A stretch of 64,000 nucleotides of DNA. Source: Planctomycetota bacterium. GTDB lineage: Bacteria > Planctomycetota > UBA11346. Every line of letters starts with the position of its first letter. Positions within the stretch are counted from its first letter, which is position 1. The notes below the pieces were generated by a model. It did no database searches. It was not told where the DNA came from and saw only the letters and a list, made by a program, of their open reading frames with translations. Below, piece after piece: positions 50,917 through 61,200 of this stretch. The translations under genes were made by a program, and so were the position numbers. The stretch covers positions 62,001 through 126,000 of the forward strand of contig JADGDD010000004.1 in assembly GCA_016745075.1 (NCBI GenBank), read 5' to 3'.

Positions 50917-51662
50917 TGTTGCGCTCCTTGCTGCTGAGCGTGAACAAAGGGCAGTTCTATCAGCATCGGACTCCGTTGTCCTGCGGCGATAGATACGGCG
51001 GCTTGTATAGCCTTTTGCTCATCAACATCGGTACTGACCTCTAAATGCAGAACTCCTTGTACCATGCGTGCACAACCAGCTTGTTGTCCATCAAAATCTA
51101 ACCACCACGCCGCAACCGCACCACAACGCAAAAGACGAACGGCTCGCTGTTCATCATTCAGCAGCCCTTCTTCTATGCTTTCACTCCATGTATCAGCAGC
51201 AGCAATAGCCATATGTAAACGGTCGAAATGATAGAGGAACTGCCCGAGCACGTCTGTCTCTAGTAACTCAGCGGGCGGGATAATGCCTGGATACAAGGTC
51301 TGTTCCAGCTGCCCCAGTCGTTGTTGCAACTGTGCATGAACCGGAACAAGCATGCTGGACCACAGCCCCAACTCTTTGTGTTGTTGGGCTATATCGGTAC
51401 GTTCTTGTGACAAATCAGCCTGTTTTTGTGCAAGCTGATCGCACAATGCCTGCTCTTGTTGGCGCTGTTGCGCAAGCAGGCTCAAATGCGCCTGCCAGCG
51501 CTGCTGTTCCAGCAACCACGCTTGTTGCTCTTCGGCTTCTTGGCTGGCTGCTTGATCAGCAGCGGCAACCGTTGTGCGGGCATGAACAGCTGGGTTTTCC
51601 ACCGCTCCAATAAAACTGGCACATACACAAAGGCCCAGCATTAGTAAAAAACGAAGATTCAT
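50913..51662 (-). CDS. DUF3450 family periplasmic coiled-coil protein
   Basis: A 249-residue exported protein. A signal peptide (CASFIGA) precedes a Gln-rich coiled coil (residues about 40-110) and a C-terminal domain with ALLRCGAVAAWWLDFDGQQAGCA-like segment (here VRLLRCGAVAAWWLDFDGQQ). Matches DUF3450, which regularly precedes two ExbB genes, exbD and tonB in TonB-energising operons. Role in coupling is not established. Confidence 0.85.
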   Translation of the reverse strand: MNLRFLLMLGLCVCASFIGAVENPAVHARTTVAAADQAASQEAEEQQAWLLEQQRWQAHLSLLAQQRQQEQALCDQLAQKQADLSQERTDIAQQHKELGLWSSMLVPVHAQLQQRLGQLEQTLYPGIIPPAELLETDVLGQFLYHFDRLHMAIAAADTWSESIEEGLLNDEQRAVRLLRCGAVAAWWLDFDGQQAGCARMVQGVLHLEVSTDVDEQKAIQAAVSIAAGQRSPMLIELPFVHAQQQGAQQ

Positions 51663-51700
51663 AAACTCTTTCCTTTGTAAGAAGGCACTGCTCTAAAAGA

Positions 51701-53758
51701 TTAAAATGTTTTGCTGACACCCGCATAGACAATGCGGCCAAAAAGTGGTCCATAGATGAATGCTGGATCTTCGGTATCACGATCTTCTTGTACTTCATCA
51801 AACAGATTTTTTGCCCCAACAAAAACGCTAGACTGCGCATCTTCAAAGGCCCACGCGACACGTAAGTTGACGACGGCAAACGCATCGGTCTCTACAGTTT
51901 CCCCTGTGTTTTCATTATCGATCAGCATGTCACCAGTGACATCAATACCGAGAGCCACCGTTGCTTGGCTTGGTGTCCAGGTGAGATCCAAACCGCTGGT
52001 CCATGTTGGCACACGACGAATGTCTTCTCCACCGTCATATTCCGCTTTGGTCCAGGTCGCATCCCATACCAGCTCCAGATCATCATGCACTTCTACATCT
52101 GCACTCACCTCAATACCTTGGGTAATCGCATCGCCAGCATTGACCCACTCATAATCATAACCACGGGCGGCGGCCGCTGCACTAGCATCGGCAAAATCAA
52201 TTTTATCACTCACCTCTGTATAGAAAACATTCGCGCTCACCACAAAGGTTTCTGCACGGTAATCTGCGCCAACATTAAAGCCGACACTGCTTTCTGCCTG
52301 TAAGTCTCCGCCTTTAAAAACACGCGGTGAGCCAGAGCATAAATGCAAATCTTCGCTGAAACCATATGGTGCACGGAAACCTGTGCCGACTGCTGAACGG
52401 ACGACCAACTCATCACTGACATTCCATTTCAGGGCGACACGTGGATTTACTTTTGATTCGCTAAAATCGGTAGAAATTTCATCCGTTCCACCTTGTTCAC
52501 CAAAGGTTTCTTCAGAACGATGTGAATCAAAACGTAAGCCAAGGACCGCTTCCAGCTCCTCACTTACCACCCATTCATCTTGAACATACAAGCCGTAATC
52601 TTGCGCTTCTTTATCTGCAAGAGAGGTATACGCCTTGCCATCACTGCCGCCATCTGTTCCTGCGGCATCAACATAACGGCCCGTTTCATCTAATTCATCA
52701 TAAGAAAGAGAAGCGCCAATAAGCAATGTATGTGCATCATTCAATGGATGAACGTAATCAATATTGAGAACAACCGTTTCTTCTGCTGCTACATACGGAG
52801 CCATAAGATCTGCGGTTGGCAGCGCCCCAAATTCTGTTTCATAATCTCCGAGGAAAGTATCGTTGGTCGCTATACGTTCATGATCGGCATAGTTCAGCTT
52901 AACCGCCAAAGAACCGCCTGTTTCCATCTCTGTTCTGTAACCGATGCCATATTCACTACGCAACGTATCAATATGTTCAGCACCTGCCGCAAAAGGATTC
53001 TCATAGGTGGCAAGCTCACCGCCCTTACGGGCTTCCTGTGTATGGCGAAAAGTGAGCGCAAGATCGCCACCGAGCGCATCATGAACATGAACCCGGGCAC
53101 CAACGCTCATATCGTCAGACCAGACACGATCACTGATCCCATCACCATTTTCATCAATTAAATCACCAGTATTTTTGGTTGCGTCAATCACCGCATCCCA
53201 GCGATCATCCTTATTATCTTTCAGAGACGCTGACATGGAAAATGAATTCGTGTTATGGCTACCGCCAACCATACTCACGCGCAATTCAGGCTCATCGCTC
53301 GGCTCACGACTAATCAGGTTAATAGAACCAGCGATGGCCGAACTAGAACACATGGCCGAGCCAGCACCTTTTACAACTTCGATCCGTTCCAATTGCTCGG
53401 CTGCTATTTGCTGAAGACCATACACCGCCGCAAGACCAGAGTAAGTCGGCTGGCCATCAACCAACACCTGCACATGTGAAGCATCCAAGCCCTGCATACG
53501 CACTTGGCTGAAATTACAGGCGCTACACTGCTGTTCGACGCGAATGCCAGGCGTTCCATCAAGTGCCTCGTAGACATTGATGGCACCTTTGTTGATCATC
53601 GATTCACGATCAATGATTTCGGTACGGATAGGTACATCGGTAATGGTTCGCTCTGTTTTGGTACCGGTTACAACAATAGGGCTTTCCGCTGCGTTCAGAG
53701 ACACAACAGGGAGAGACAGAGCGAGCAAAGAGGGGACAAGGACGGGCAGAGGGCGCAT
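51701..53758 (-). CDS. TonB-dependent outer-membrane receptor (BtuB/CirA-like)
   Basis: A receptor of about 685 residues. A signal peptide (SLPVVSLNA) is followed by a TonB-box-like PIVVTGTK, plug (NVYEALDGTPGIRVEQQCSACNFSQVRMQGL ... RIEVVKGAGSAMCSSSAIAGSINLIS) and a barrel ending VYAGVSKTF. The plug bears an uncommon CSAC pair. The start at 53758 is chosen because AAAGGA lies just upstream; a second ATG 15 bases earlier precedes that site. It heads the TonB operon and has an iron-box-type operator (53805-53820), so an iron-related ligand is likely; haem, siderophore or another metal complex cannot be told apart. Confidence 0.9.
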   Translation of the reverse strand: MRPLPVLVPSLLALSLPVVSLNAAESPIVVTGTKTERTITDVPIRTEIIDRESMINKGAINVYEALDGTPGIRVEQQCSACNFSQVRMQGLDASHVQVLVDGQPTYSGLAAVYGLQQIAAEQLERIEVVKGAGSAMCSSSAIAGSINLISREPSDEPELRVSMVGGSHNTNSFSMSASLKDNKDDRWDAVIDATKNTGDLIDENGDGISDRVWSDDMSVGARVHVHDALGGDLALTFRHTQEARKGGELATYENPFAAGAEHIDTLRSEYGIGYRTEMETGGSLAVKLNYADHERIATNDTFLGDYETEFGALPTADLMAPYVAAEETVVLNIDYVHPLNDAHTLLIGASLSYDELDETGRYVDAAGTDGGSDGKAYTSLADKEAQDYGLYVQDEWVVSEELEAVLGLRFDSHRSEETFGEQGGTDEISTDFSESKVNPRVALKWNVSDELVVRSAVGTGFRAPYGFSEDLHLCSGSPRVFKGGDLQAESSVGFNVGADYRAETFVVSANVFYTEVSDKIDFADASAAAAARGYDYEWVNAGDAITQGIEVSADVEVHDDLELVWDATWTKAEYDGGEDIRRVPTWTSGLDLTWTPSQATVALGIDVTGDMLIDNENTGETVETDAFAVVNLRVAWAFEDAQSSVFVGAKNLFDEVQEDRDTEDPAFIYGPLFGRIVYAGVSKTF

Positions 53759-53804
53759 GAGAGTTCCTTTCATGAAATATGGTTCTTACGCTGATGGAGC
53801 AAAA

Positions 53805-53829
53805 GTTAGCCTAGGCATAAATTTGTCAA
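53805..53829 (-). promoter_or_regulatory. Promoter/operator of the TonB receptor operon
   Basis: Read leftward: TTGACA (53829-53824) is a perfect -35 box; three bases later comes TTATGC-CTAG-GCTAAC (53820-53805), a near-palindrome of the ATTAGC-N4-GCTAAT class with the core GCCTAGGC. The geometry (operator 3-4 bases after the -35) is the same as at the flavodoxin promoter. Confidence 0.6.
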
Positions 53830-54185
53830 GTTTCCTTTGTGAAACTTGATTGCAGCACCCTCACCCATAACTATACAGCATCGTTTTATGTCTTTCGAAG
53901 GTCTCTACTCTCAGACAAAAACACGCTGGTATTTGCCCAAACCACGAACAACAAGAACCAACGACGAACAGACCCTGAGACTCAATTCCATGCTTTTTTA
54001 GACATGAAACCCATCATTAATTATGTAAAAATAATCGTTATTTACGCAAAGAAACCACACTATCAACCAAGAATCATCAGGCGAAGCCTTCCCAGAAACC
54101 TCTTTACCCCCACTTCTTACACTCTCTTTACAAGCGTTCTGACATTTCTGACACAGCCGCACTTCAAAAAGTTTCGATAAGGAAC

Positions 54186-54201
54186 ATTAGCTAGAGCTAA
54201 T
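54186..54201. promoter_or_regulatory. DtxR-type operator before feoAB
   Basis: ATTAGC-TAGA-GCTAAT: both 6-bp half-sites are identical to those of the flavodoxin operator. It lies 95 bases upstream of the feoA start; AATTAT overlapping its right side (54199-54204) could be a -10 box. Confidence 0.65.
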
Positions 54202-54296
54202 TATCTACCTTGCAGCTCTGGATATCGCCATACCTTGTTGCCCATACACATGTACGAGTCGTTCTCACACGGCCCCACAGATAAAGGAAACACACC

Positions 54297-54551
54297 ATGT
54301 CTACCAGCATCGTGAACCTGAAAGTCGGTGAAACCGCTATCATTACTGGCATGCAAACAGCAAAATCAGCCATTGGTCAACGCCTGCTCGACATGGGTAT
54401 TACCAGAGGCACTCACTTACTGGTAGAACGTGTTGCCCCTCTTGGCGACCCTATTCAAATCTATGTAAAAAATTACCATCTTGCCCTCAGAAAAGAAGAA
54501 GCAGAAGACATACACGTTGAACGTACAGCCGAGCAAACGGAGACAACATGA
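54297..54551 (+). CDS. feoA: FeoA ferrous iron transport protein
   Basis: An 84-residue SH3-like protein. KVGETAIITGMQTAKSAIGQRLLDMGITRGTHLLVERVAPLGDPIQIYVKNYHLALRKEEAEDI spans the whole FeoA domain. Regulates or assists FeoB. AAAGGA precedes the start, and the stop overlaps feoB (ATGA). Confidence 0.93.
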   Translation: MSTSIVNLKVGETAIITGMQTAKSAIGQRLLDMGITRGTHLLVERVAPLGDPIQIYVKNYHLALRKEEAEDIHVERTAEQTETT

Positions 54552-56689
54552 CCAAAACAACCATTTCCGTTGCCGTTGCAGGCAACCCGAATGCTGGCAA
54601 AACATCTGTGTTTAACGCCCTGACCGGCATGAAGCAAAACGTCGGGAATTATCCTGGCGTAACCGTTGAGAAAAAAACCGGCACTGCGGAAGGCAGTAAC
54701 GGCACACAACTCCACTTTATTGATTTACCTGGAACCTATTCCCTCACCGCTTATTCCCAAGAAGAGGTTGTGGCTCGGAATTTTATTCTTCAAGACAAAC
54801 CAGATGTCCTCCTGAATATTGTTGATGCAACCAACCTTGAGCGCAATCTCTATCTAACGGTGCAGCTTATTGAAATGCAAATACCGGTTGTAGTTGCTTT
54901 AAATATGCACGACATTGCTGTTCAACGTGGTCTGCACATAGACTGCGACATACTCGGTCGCTTTCTGGGTGTCCCCGTTATTCCAACGGTTGCGACCAAG
55001 AACGAAGGATTGCTTCCACTGATTAAAGCGATTGAGTCCCATCGTCATAACACCAGCGCACTCGACTTCATCAATTACGGTACTGCACTCACACCACACA
55101 TTGACCAACTGCAAACAGCGCTCACTGAAGAAGGGCAAAGTAACGCACGTTACCTCTCAGTCAAATTACTCGAATCTGATGGGCATGAGCAAGAAGAACT
55201 TCTGAGAGGTTCTTCACAGGCCAGTACCCATACTCAATTCGTTACTGATGCCACACAGATTATAGAAAAAGATGCTGGTGTTTCTGCTTCTACCCTTATT
55301 GCTGAAGCTCGCTATGGCTTTGTTGCTGGGCTTATGAAAGAAGCCGTTAAAGAAGGTTCCACGAAAACAACCTACACTGATGCTATAGATAAAATTGTCT
55401 GCAACCGAATCCTCGGAACGGGTTTTGTTGCCCTCTGTATTTACGCTATTTTTTATCTCACCTTCCAACTCTCTGATGGCTGGGAATTTATTCCGTGGAG
55501 TGGTGAAGATGGCTTCACTTGGACAACCCCAGTCGGTGTCTTTGCATGGATTTTTGAAGAACTACTCCCTTCTTTCGCTCCTAAAGGAGACGGCGCTTTT
55601 GCTTCTTTTATTAATGATGGCGTTATAGCAGGCGTTGGCGGTCTCATGGGCTTTGTCCCTATTATTTTCTTCTTATTCTTGTTACTCGGACTGATCGAAT
55701 CTTCTGGTTACATTGCTCGCATTGCTTTTGTCCTCGACCGCATTCTTAAAACATTTGGCCTGCAAGGCAAAAGCATTATGCCTTTAATTATTTCTGGCGG
55801 CATTGCTGGTGGCTGTGCTGTTCCTGGCGTTATGGCTACCAGAACATTACGAGAAGAAAAAGACCGCATTACCACGATGCTGGTTGCACCATTTATGAAT
55901 TGCGGGGCAAAAATACCTGTCTTCATTTTATTGATCGCCGCATTTTTCCCACAAGATCAAACGCTTATGATGGGCATTGTCACTATTATCTCATGGTCCT
56001 TTGCGATGTTAGCAGCGCTCGTTTTACGTAAGTGTGTGGTAAAAGGTGAGCAAACACCATTTGTTATGGAATTGCCACCATACCATGTACCAAGAATAAC
56101 CAGCATTTTTCGCTACGCATTCCAGAAATCCGGTTCGTACATGAAGAAGGCTTTTGGCCTCGTTTTAGTCGTTAATATTGTGTTATGGGCACTTATGTAC
56201 TTTCCGCGCTTGGACACCGATGCTTACCCTGATGCAAGCGAAGAAGAATTAGCTGGTCTGCAAATTCAAGAAAGTATTGCCGGAAACATTGGCAGTAGCT
56301 TGGAGCCGGTCTCTCAATTGGCTGGTTTTGACTGGCGCGATAACATTGCCTTATTGGGTGGATTTGCTGCCAAAGAAGTTATTGTCTCTGCGATGAGTAC
56401 TGCTTATAGCATGGGAGAGGCCGACCCAGGAGACATTGAAGAACAAACAACCAAACAACCACTCTCACAAAAACTTGCTAATGATCCAAACTGGAATCCA
56501 CTACGGGCCTTTGCTATGATTTTATTCGTCATGTTGTATGCGCCATGTTTTGTAACGATTGCCGTTATCAAAAAAGAATCGGGCTCATGGGGCTGGGCAG
56601 GGTTTTCTATCGCCTACACCACCACCCTTGCAAGTATTGTTTCAGTTCTCGTCTACCAAATTGGTTTAGCCTTCGGTTTAGGGCTGTAG
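54548..56689 (+). CDS. feoB: FeoB ferrous iron transporter
   Basis: A 713-residue inner-membrane Fe(II) transporter with an N-terminal G domain: G1 GNPNAGKTS, G2 in VGNYPGVTVEK, G3 DLPGTYSL and G4 NMHD. Two Gate regions (GGIAGGCAVPGVMATRTL and the later GFAAKEVIVSAMSTAYS) lie in the membrane part. Length is near the usual 750. Takes up Fe(II), typical of low-oxygen habitats. Iron-box upstream of feoA suggests repression in high iron. Confidence 0.95.
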   Translation: MTKTTISVAVAGNPNAGKTSVFNALTGMKQNVGNYPGVTVEKKTGTAEGSNGTQLHFIDLPGTYSLTAYSQEEVVARNFILQDKPDVLLNIVDATNLERNLYLTVQLIEMQIPVVVALNMHDIAVQRGLHIDCDILGRFLGVPVIPTVATKNEGLLPLIKAIESHRHNTSALDFINYGTALTPHIDQLQTALTEEGQSNARYLSVKLLESDGHEQEELLRGSSQASTHTQFVTDATQIIEKDAGVSASTLIAEARYGFVAGLMKEAVKEGSTKTTYTDAIDKIVCNRILGTGFVALCIYAIFYLTFQLSDGWEFIPWSGEDGFTWTTPVGVFAWIFEELLPSFAPKGDGAFASFINDGVIAGVGGLMGFVPIIFFLFLLLGLIESSGYIARIAFVLDRILKTFGLQGKSIMPLIISGGIAGGCAVPGVMATRTLREEKDRITTMLVAPFMNCGAKIPVFILLIAAFFPQDQTLMMGIVTIISWSFAMLAALVLRKCVVKGEQTPFVMELPPYHVPRITSIFRYAFQKSGSYMKKAFGLVLVVNIVLWALMYFPRLDTDAYPDASEEELAGLQIQESIAGNIGSSLEPVSQLAGFDWRDNIALLGGFAAKEVIVSAMSTAYSMGEADPGDIEEQTTKQPLSQKLANDPNWNPLRAFAMILFVMLYAPCFVTIAVIKKESGSWGWAGFSIAYTTTLASIVSVLVYQIGLAFGLGL

Positions 56690-56691
56690 CC

Positions 56692-56853
56692 ATGACAGGT
56701 CAAGAAATAGCCGTCATAAGCATTATTGTTCTTATCGTAATTTTTTACATTGTCCGCAGCCTAAAGAAAGACAGAGGGGGCTGTGGAGGCTCATGTGACT
56801 GCGAAGCAAAACCAACCAAGGATTCCCAGCATTCCGTCCAAAAAGAAAGATAA
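56692..56853 (+). CDS. FeoB-associated Cys-rich membrane peptide
   Basis: A 53-residue protein: one transmembrane helix (IAVISIIVLIVIFYIVRSL) followed by a short GGCGGSCDC motif and a charged tail. Matches the FeoB-associated Cys-rich family that commonly follows feoB. Starts 2 bp after the feoB stop. Confidence 0.85.
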   Translation: MTGQEIAVISIIVLIVIFYIVRSLKKDRGGCGGSCDCEAKPTKDSQHSVQKER

Positions 56854-56896
56854 GGTCAAACGTTATCTGCGCAGAATACATCTGACATCCTCTCTC

Positions 56897-58261
56897 TTAA
56901 CGCCACCAACATTCCGTTGGTGGATTGAGAGCTGTTACCAGTTCATCTGCTATTTCAGGGTTGCTGCCGTCGTGAGTAATAATGATGTTACTGGCATTAT
57001 GCGAAAGTAAGCGCGCCTCGAAAGCGGTACGGGCTTTGACCCCCTCTTTTTTGAGATAAGCCCCACGTAGATAGAGATTTTCTATTCGTACATTTTCCAC
57101 GGGGCATTCTGGACTACCGCCTTCAATTTCGGATGCGGGCAAACGCCCAGATACTACACAAACATTTTGAATAAGCACATTACTGATACGGCCCTTTTCT
57201 GTATCTACTCGGTAGATGTCATCCACCACGGTTAAGGCAAAGAGCGTACCGCGCACATCTTCGCAGCGAATGTTTCTAACGATAATGTCATGAATATGAG
57301 CGCGATCACCGTTGTGAATACTAAAGACACTACCTGGACTTTCCTGATGAAGAATATCACAATCTTCAAAAATAATATTACGGATTTCATCTGCTTGAGT
57401 TTCAAACCCTATTTCGCAACAATTTGCCAAGGCGGCAACCCATAAGGTGCAGCCTGATATATGAATATCTTCACTGATGGCCGCACAACCAGACGCGATA
57501 TGAAATTTGGGGTAATACACAGACTTGATGGTGATGTTGTCATCACTGCTGCGCACAAAACAGTTATGAATGCGAACACGTTTACTGCCACATATATCCA
57601 TACCGTCATCGCTACCAAAGTCGTTTATTATTTTTACGTTTTGTATGTGTGCATCTTCACAGTTTAGCAGCACTAAGGTCCAACTCTTGCTCTCATTGAT
57701 AATAAAACCATCACAAACGACATTTCGACAATGAGCAAACTGAATCATTTCTCGTTCATGGCCGGCGTACTGACTACCATCTAAAATGCCGGGGCCTGAA
57801 ATACATATATTTTCTGCATTTTGTGCACGTAAACAACCACGGACAACCGCACCTGCTGCTAAGTGAATATGATCCCCTGATTGTAACCACAGGTCGCCAA
57901 CGTCATGCACCCCCGCTTCAAAAACACGAGCAGTACGTGGAACCGTTCTCTGTTGGTCATCAATAAAAATTAATAATGGCCGCACCAACGAACGGTCACA
58001 TTCCACGCTATAATAACCGGGCCCGGGCAGGTTCACTTGGATTTCTTTCTCTGCCAAAACTGGACGAATGCCATAACGTGCGGGGCGCACACACACATGA
58101 GCAAAAGCCTCGCTGGTTATAATGCGTAAAGTAAGCGCTTCCTGAGATGATAAACTTACAAAATCTGCTGCGGTTGATGCTACAACCGGCACTTCTTGTT
58201 CTCCGCATAAAACACGGTGCTTCTGTGAACGTGGTAGAGCTGGGGTATATATGTCACTCAT
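56897..58261 (-). CDS. GH28-like right-handed beta-helix protein
   Basis: A 454-residue protein of glycoside hydrolase 28 type. An N-terminal Ig-like domain (residues about 1-110) precedes a parallel beta-helix. Catalytic-type segments FGSDDGMDI and SSDDNITIKS supply the aspartates of GH28 (normally NxD and DD). The usual GHG histidine is not found (CCEIGFET there), so activity or specificity may differ. No signal peptide is seen, so a cytoplasmic location is possible. AAAGGA upstream supports the start at 58261. It follows the DUF5107 gene, overlapping its end by a different frame is avoided with this start (24-bp gap). Confidence 0.82.
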   Translation of the reverse strand: MSDIYTPALPRSQKHRVLCGEQEVPVVASTAADFVSLSSQEALTLRIITSEAFAHVCVRPARYGIRPVLAEKEIQVNLPGPGYYSVECDRSLVRPLLIFIDDQQRTVPRTARVFEAGVHDVGDLWLQSGDHIHLAAGAVVRGCLRAQNAENICISGPGILDGSQYAGHEREMIQFAHCRNVVCDGFIINESKSWTLVLLNCEDAHIQNVKIINDFGSDDGMDICGSKRVRIHNCFVRSSDDNITIKSVYYPKFHIASGCAAISEDIHISGCTLWVAALANCCEIGFETQADEIRNIIFEDCDILHQESPGSVFSIHNGDRAHIHDIIVRNIRCEDVRGTLFALTVVDDIYRVDTEKGRISNVLIQNVCVVSGRLPASEIEGGSPECPVENVRIENLYLRGAYLKKEGVKARTAFEARLLSHNASNIIITHDGSNPEIADELVTALNPPTECWWR

Positions 58262-58284
58262 GTCTCTTTCCTTTATCATGGTAC

Positions 58285-61200
58285 CTATGATATTTTTTCC
58301 TGTAATAAATGGGCAACTAAATGAGCAGGGTTCACAGCTAAAATACGGTGGAGATACTGCTGACATTGAGTGTGATCTCCTGCTTCGTAAGCTGCTATTG
58401 CAAGGAGGACATCCATTTCTTGGTGATGTTTTTTGGTGATGTCATCATCAAAAACAAGTAGGTCTGGCAACGATGTTGCAAAATAATCGATATGTGCTGG
58501 CTTTGTTTGTTCTGCTTGTGCATATGCACGCAATGCAGCAAGGGTGTGTTCTGCCTGATCTATTTTGCCACAGGCCTTGAGCGCAATAATATTATAACGT
58601 GTCAGTGGGGAAAATGCAGCGACAGACATCTCTATAAAATCCCCTTCTTCTGTTGCAGCTTGCGCCCATGCTTGTTGTGCCTGATCCACGTTGCCCAATA
58701 CTTCGTAAGCAGCAGCAATATGAACTTGAATATCAGCAGTGGTAGCTAGCAAGTGTTTGACTTCGCCAAGGTTTTCTGGAGATGATAAAGCAAACATCGC
58801 GTGATGCAGCGCTGTTGCTCCATCACCTTTTTTACAAGCGATACGAGATAAGGCTAAATGGGCATATACATGTTGCTCTATAACTTTACCTTCTCCCCCT
58901 TCCCACGGATGGAACGTTCGACTAGCAAGCCAGTCTGCTGCATCTGCATAGCGTTTGTTTGCATTAAGAAGTGCACAGTATTCCACACTCAGGTCATCAC
59001 GTATACGCACCATGTCTCTACGTTGTTCAAACCATGCTAAACGTGTTAGTATATCTCTACCTGCTCGTTTCTCTAATTGGTCATATTCGTAAAAAAGGTG
59101 GCCATCTTCTGGTGCAAGCGCTACTGCCTGCGCATAGGATACTCGTGCTGCATCTGTATCGTGAAGACTGTTGTAATACGCTATTCCTAAATTTCGGTGG
59201 ACGATAGCGTTCTGTTTATTTGCTGCGCGAGATTGTTCCCACACCTGTATTGCCTCATGGTAACGACGACGATCATACAATAAACAACCGAGTAGATACG
59301 CGGCATGCGCATCTGTTGGCGCTACGTGCAACACCGACCGTAAAGCAAGCTCTTCCTCTGGGCGAGATGGGAATTGATACACAAGAGTCTGCTGTGTTGC
59401 CTGTGTACGCGCTGCTTGTGCCCGCCTCCTGTCACCATTTGCTTCGGCTATCCATGCCTGCATATAATACACCAATGGGCCTGCTTGCGTCACTGCTTGC
59501 AAGACGGTTTGTGCATCTGCATAAAAACCAGCGCTAGCATAATCACATGCTATATCGATTAGTGTTTGTTCATCACCACGATGTTTGTGCTCGCAAATAT
59601 CTGCCAATGCACACCCTTCAAAAATAGCCCAATGGTCCAAAGGGTCTCTGCACCGTTGCTGTTTATTTTCTGTAAGCGCCTCTTCGGTCTGTCCAAGATG
59701 ACGGTTAATACATGTCCGTAAATTAATGGCTGAGCTATGACGACCATTTGCTGCAATGGCTTCTTCCAAATGCTCTAATGCCAAAAAGAACTCTTTTCGA
59801 TGACAATCTATGCAGGCAATATGATAATAGGCTGGACCACGCCACGCGTAATTCCACGTGCTTTTATAGAAAGCAGCATAAGCAGCGTCTCGTTGTTCTT
59901 GACGCAAAAGACAGAGGCCCAACGTATAATACGCATCGCCATCAATAGGGTTTGGGTGACGAAAAGTGAAAGAGGACACGGCGGCCCGAGCATGTTCTTC
60001 TGCCTCCGTATAACAACCACGCCGTAATAAACGCTGACTGAGCGCAAGGTGACAACGACTATCCTGCGGGTCACGATGCAAAGCTTCTTGCCAATATTCT
60101 TCCGGTAAGCGGGTGGGGTGGCGATATTGTTCTAAATGTTCGCCCGTTAAATAAAGTTCATCGTTACTGTGTATATCTTTGGGCACTGGGGGTTCTGTTG
60201 CGGATGCGGGGATATTTTTTCTGTCTTGCACCTGTTCTGGAACCCAAGCAAGAATACGGCATCCCGCTTCATCCGTCAGGATCACTTCACAGACAGAAAA
60301 ATCATGAGTCTTCACATCCACCATATCACAAAGATGCGGCTGCCCTGGCGCAATATTTCCTGTCCATTCATAGAGTATTGCCTGATTACAAATAATAAAA
60401 ACCGTCATAGAGCGATACACACGAGATACCGCAATACCTAAACGAGCGCCTGCTTTCGTTTGTGAAAAATGAATAGCCGCGTTGCGGTTCGCATTATGCG
60501 CCGGACCTATGCCTTGAATTGGCCACCAGTAATGGCTAAAGGTTCTCGTTTCATATGGTGCAAGGTAGGTAAAATCTGGCTGATTATCTGTATACACACC
60601 TGCCATTAATTCTATATAGGGGCCGCCTTCATCCGTCAGCTCTCTATTCCATGCGTCACCAAATTCATGATGCCCCCAAGTCCATTGTTTTTTACCCGGA
60701 CTAATGTGACGATTTGCAACATGAACAAAACCAGCTTGTTGATGATGATCATACCCACCAAAAAAATTGTAATCGGATTGAGTTACCATGTAAGAAGTTG
60801 GTACTGGTATATTTTTGTACCAAGAAAGGTCAGTGCCTCCACCCTCGGCTTGTCTGTAATCTATACCGTAATACATATTGTTGGCTTCGGGAAAAGAGCT
60901 CATCGCTCGGCCTGCGTGATCAGCAACGTGACGTACATCTGGTGGAAAAAAACTTTGATAGCCATCATGCACCTGCGCTGCCACGTTTGCCCACCACAAA
61001 AAGGTTTGGGTCATGGGTGTGCGATTTGAAATACGCACTTGTGCTTCAATAACTGATGAATCTGGACACAGGCGAATACCAACCATGCCTTTCATTCTAT
61101 TCATTGGTTCATGCTCACTCATCCATACCGTGCTGCTACCATCATCATGATCTTCTCGGCTAACATCTGCTGGCATAAAAGTAGATGGGCGGTGATGTTG

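Larger units (their letters stand above)
53774..54296. other. Divergent regulatory region, TonB receptor / feoA
   Basis: 523 bp with no convincing gene; an open frame at 53839-54180 has no ribosome binding site and an unlikely composition. It contains the operator and promoter of the receptor (53805-53829), a perfect 9-bp hairpin TCAAGTTTC/GAAACTTGA at 53826-53849 and the feoA operator at 54186-54201. The middle (about 53850-54180) shows nothing identifiable. Confidence 0.6.

Noticed and set aside
53839..54180. 113-codon open frame between the TonB receptor and feoA
   Set aside because: No ribosome binding site, basic and His/Asn-rich composition typical of chance frames, and it spans a regulatory region.
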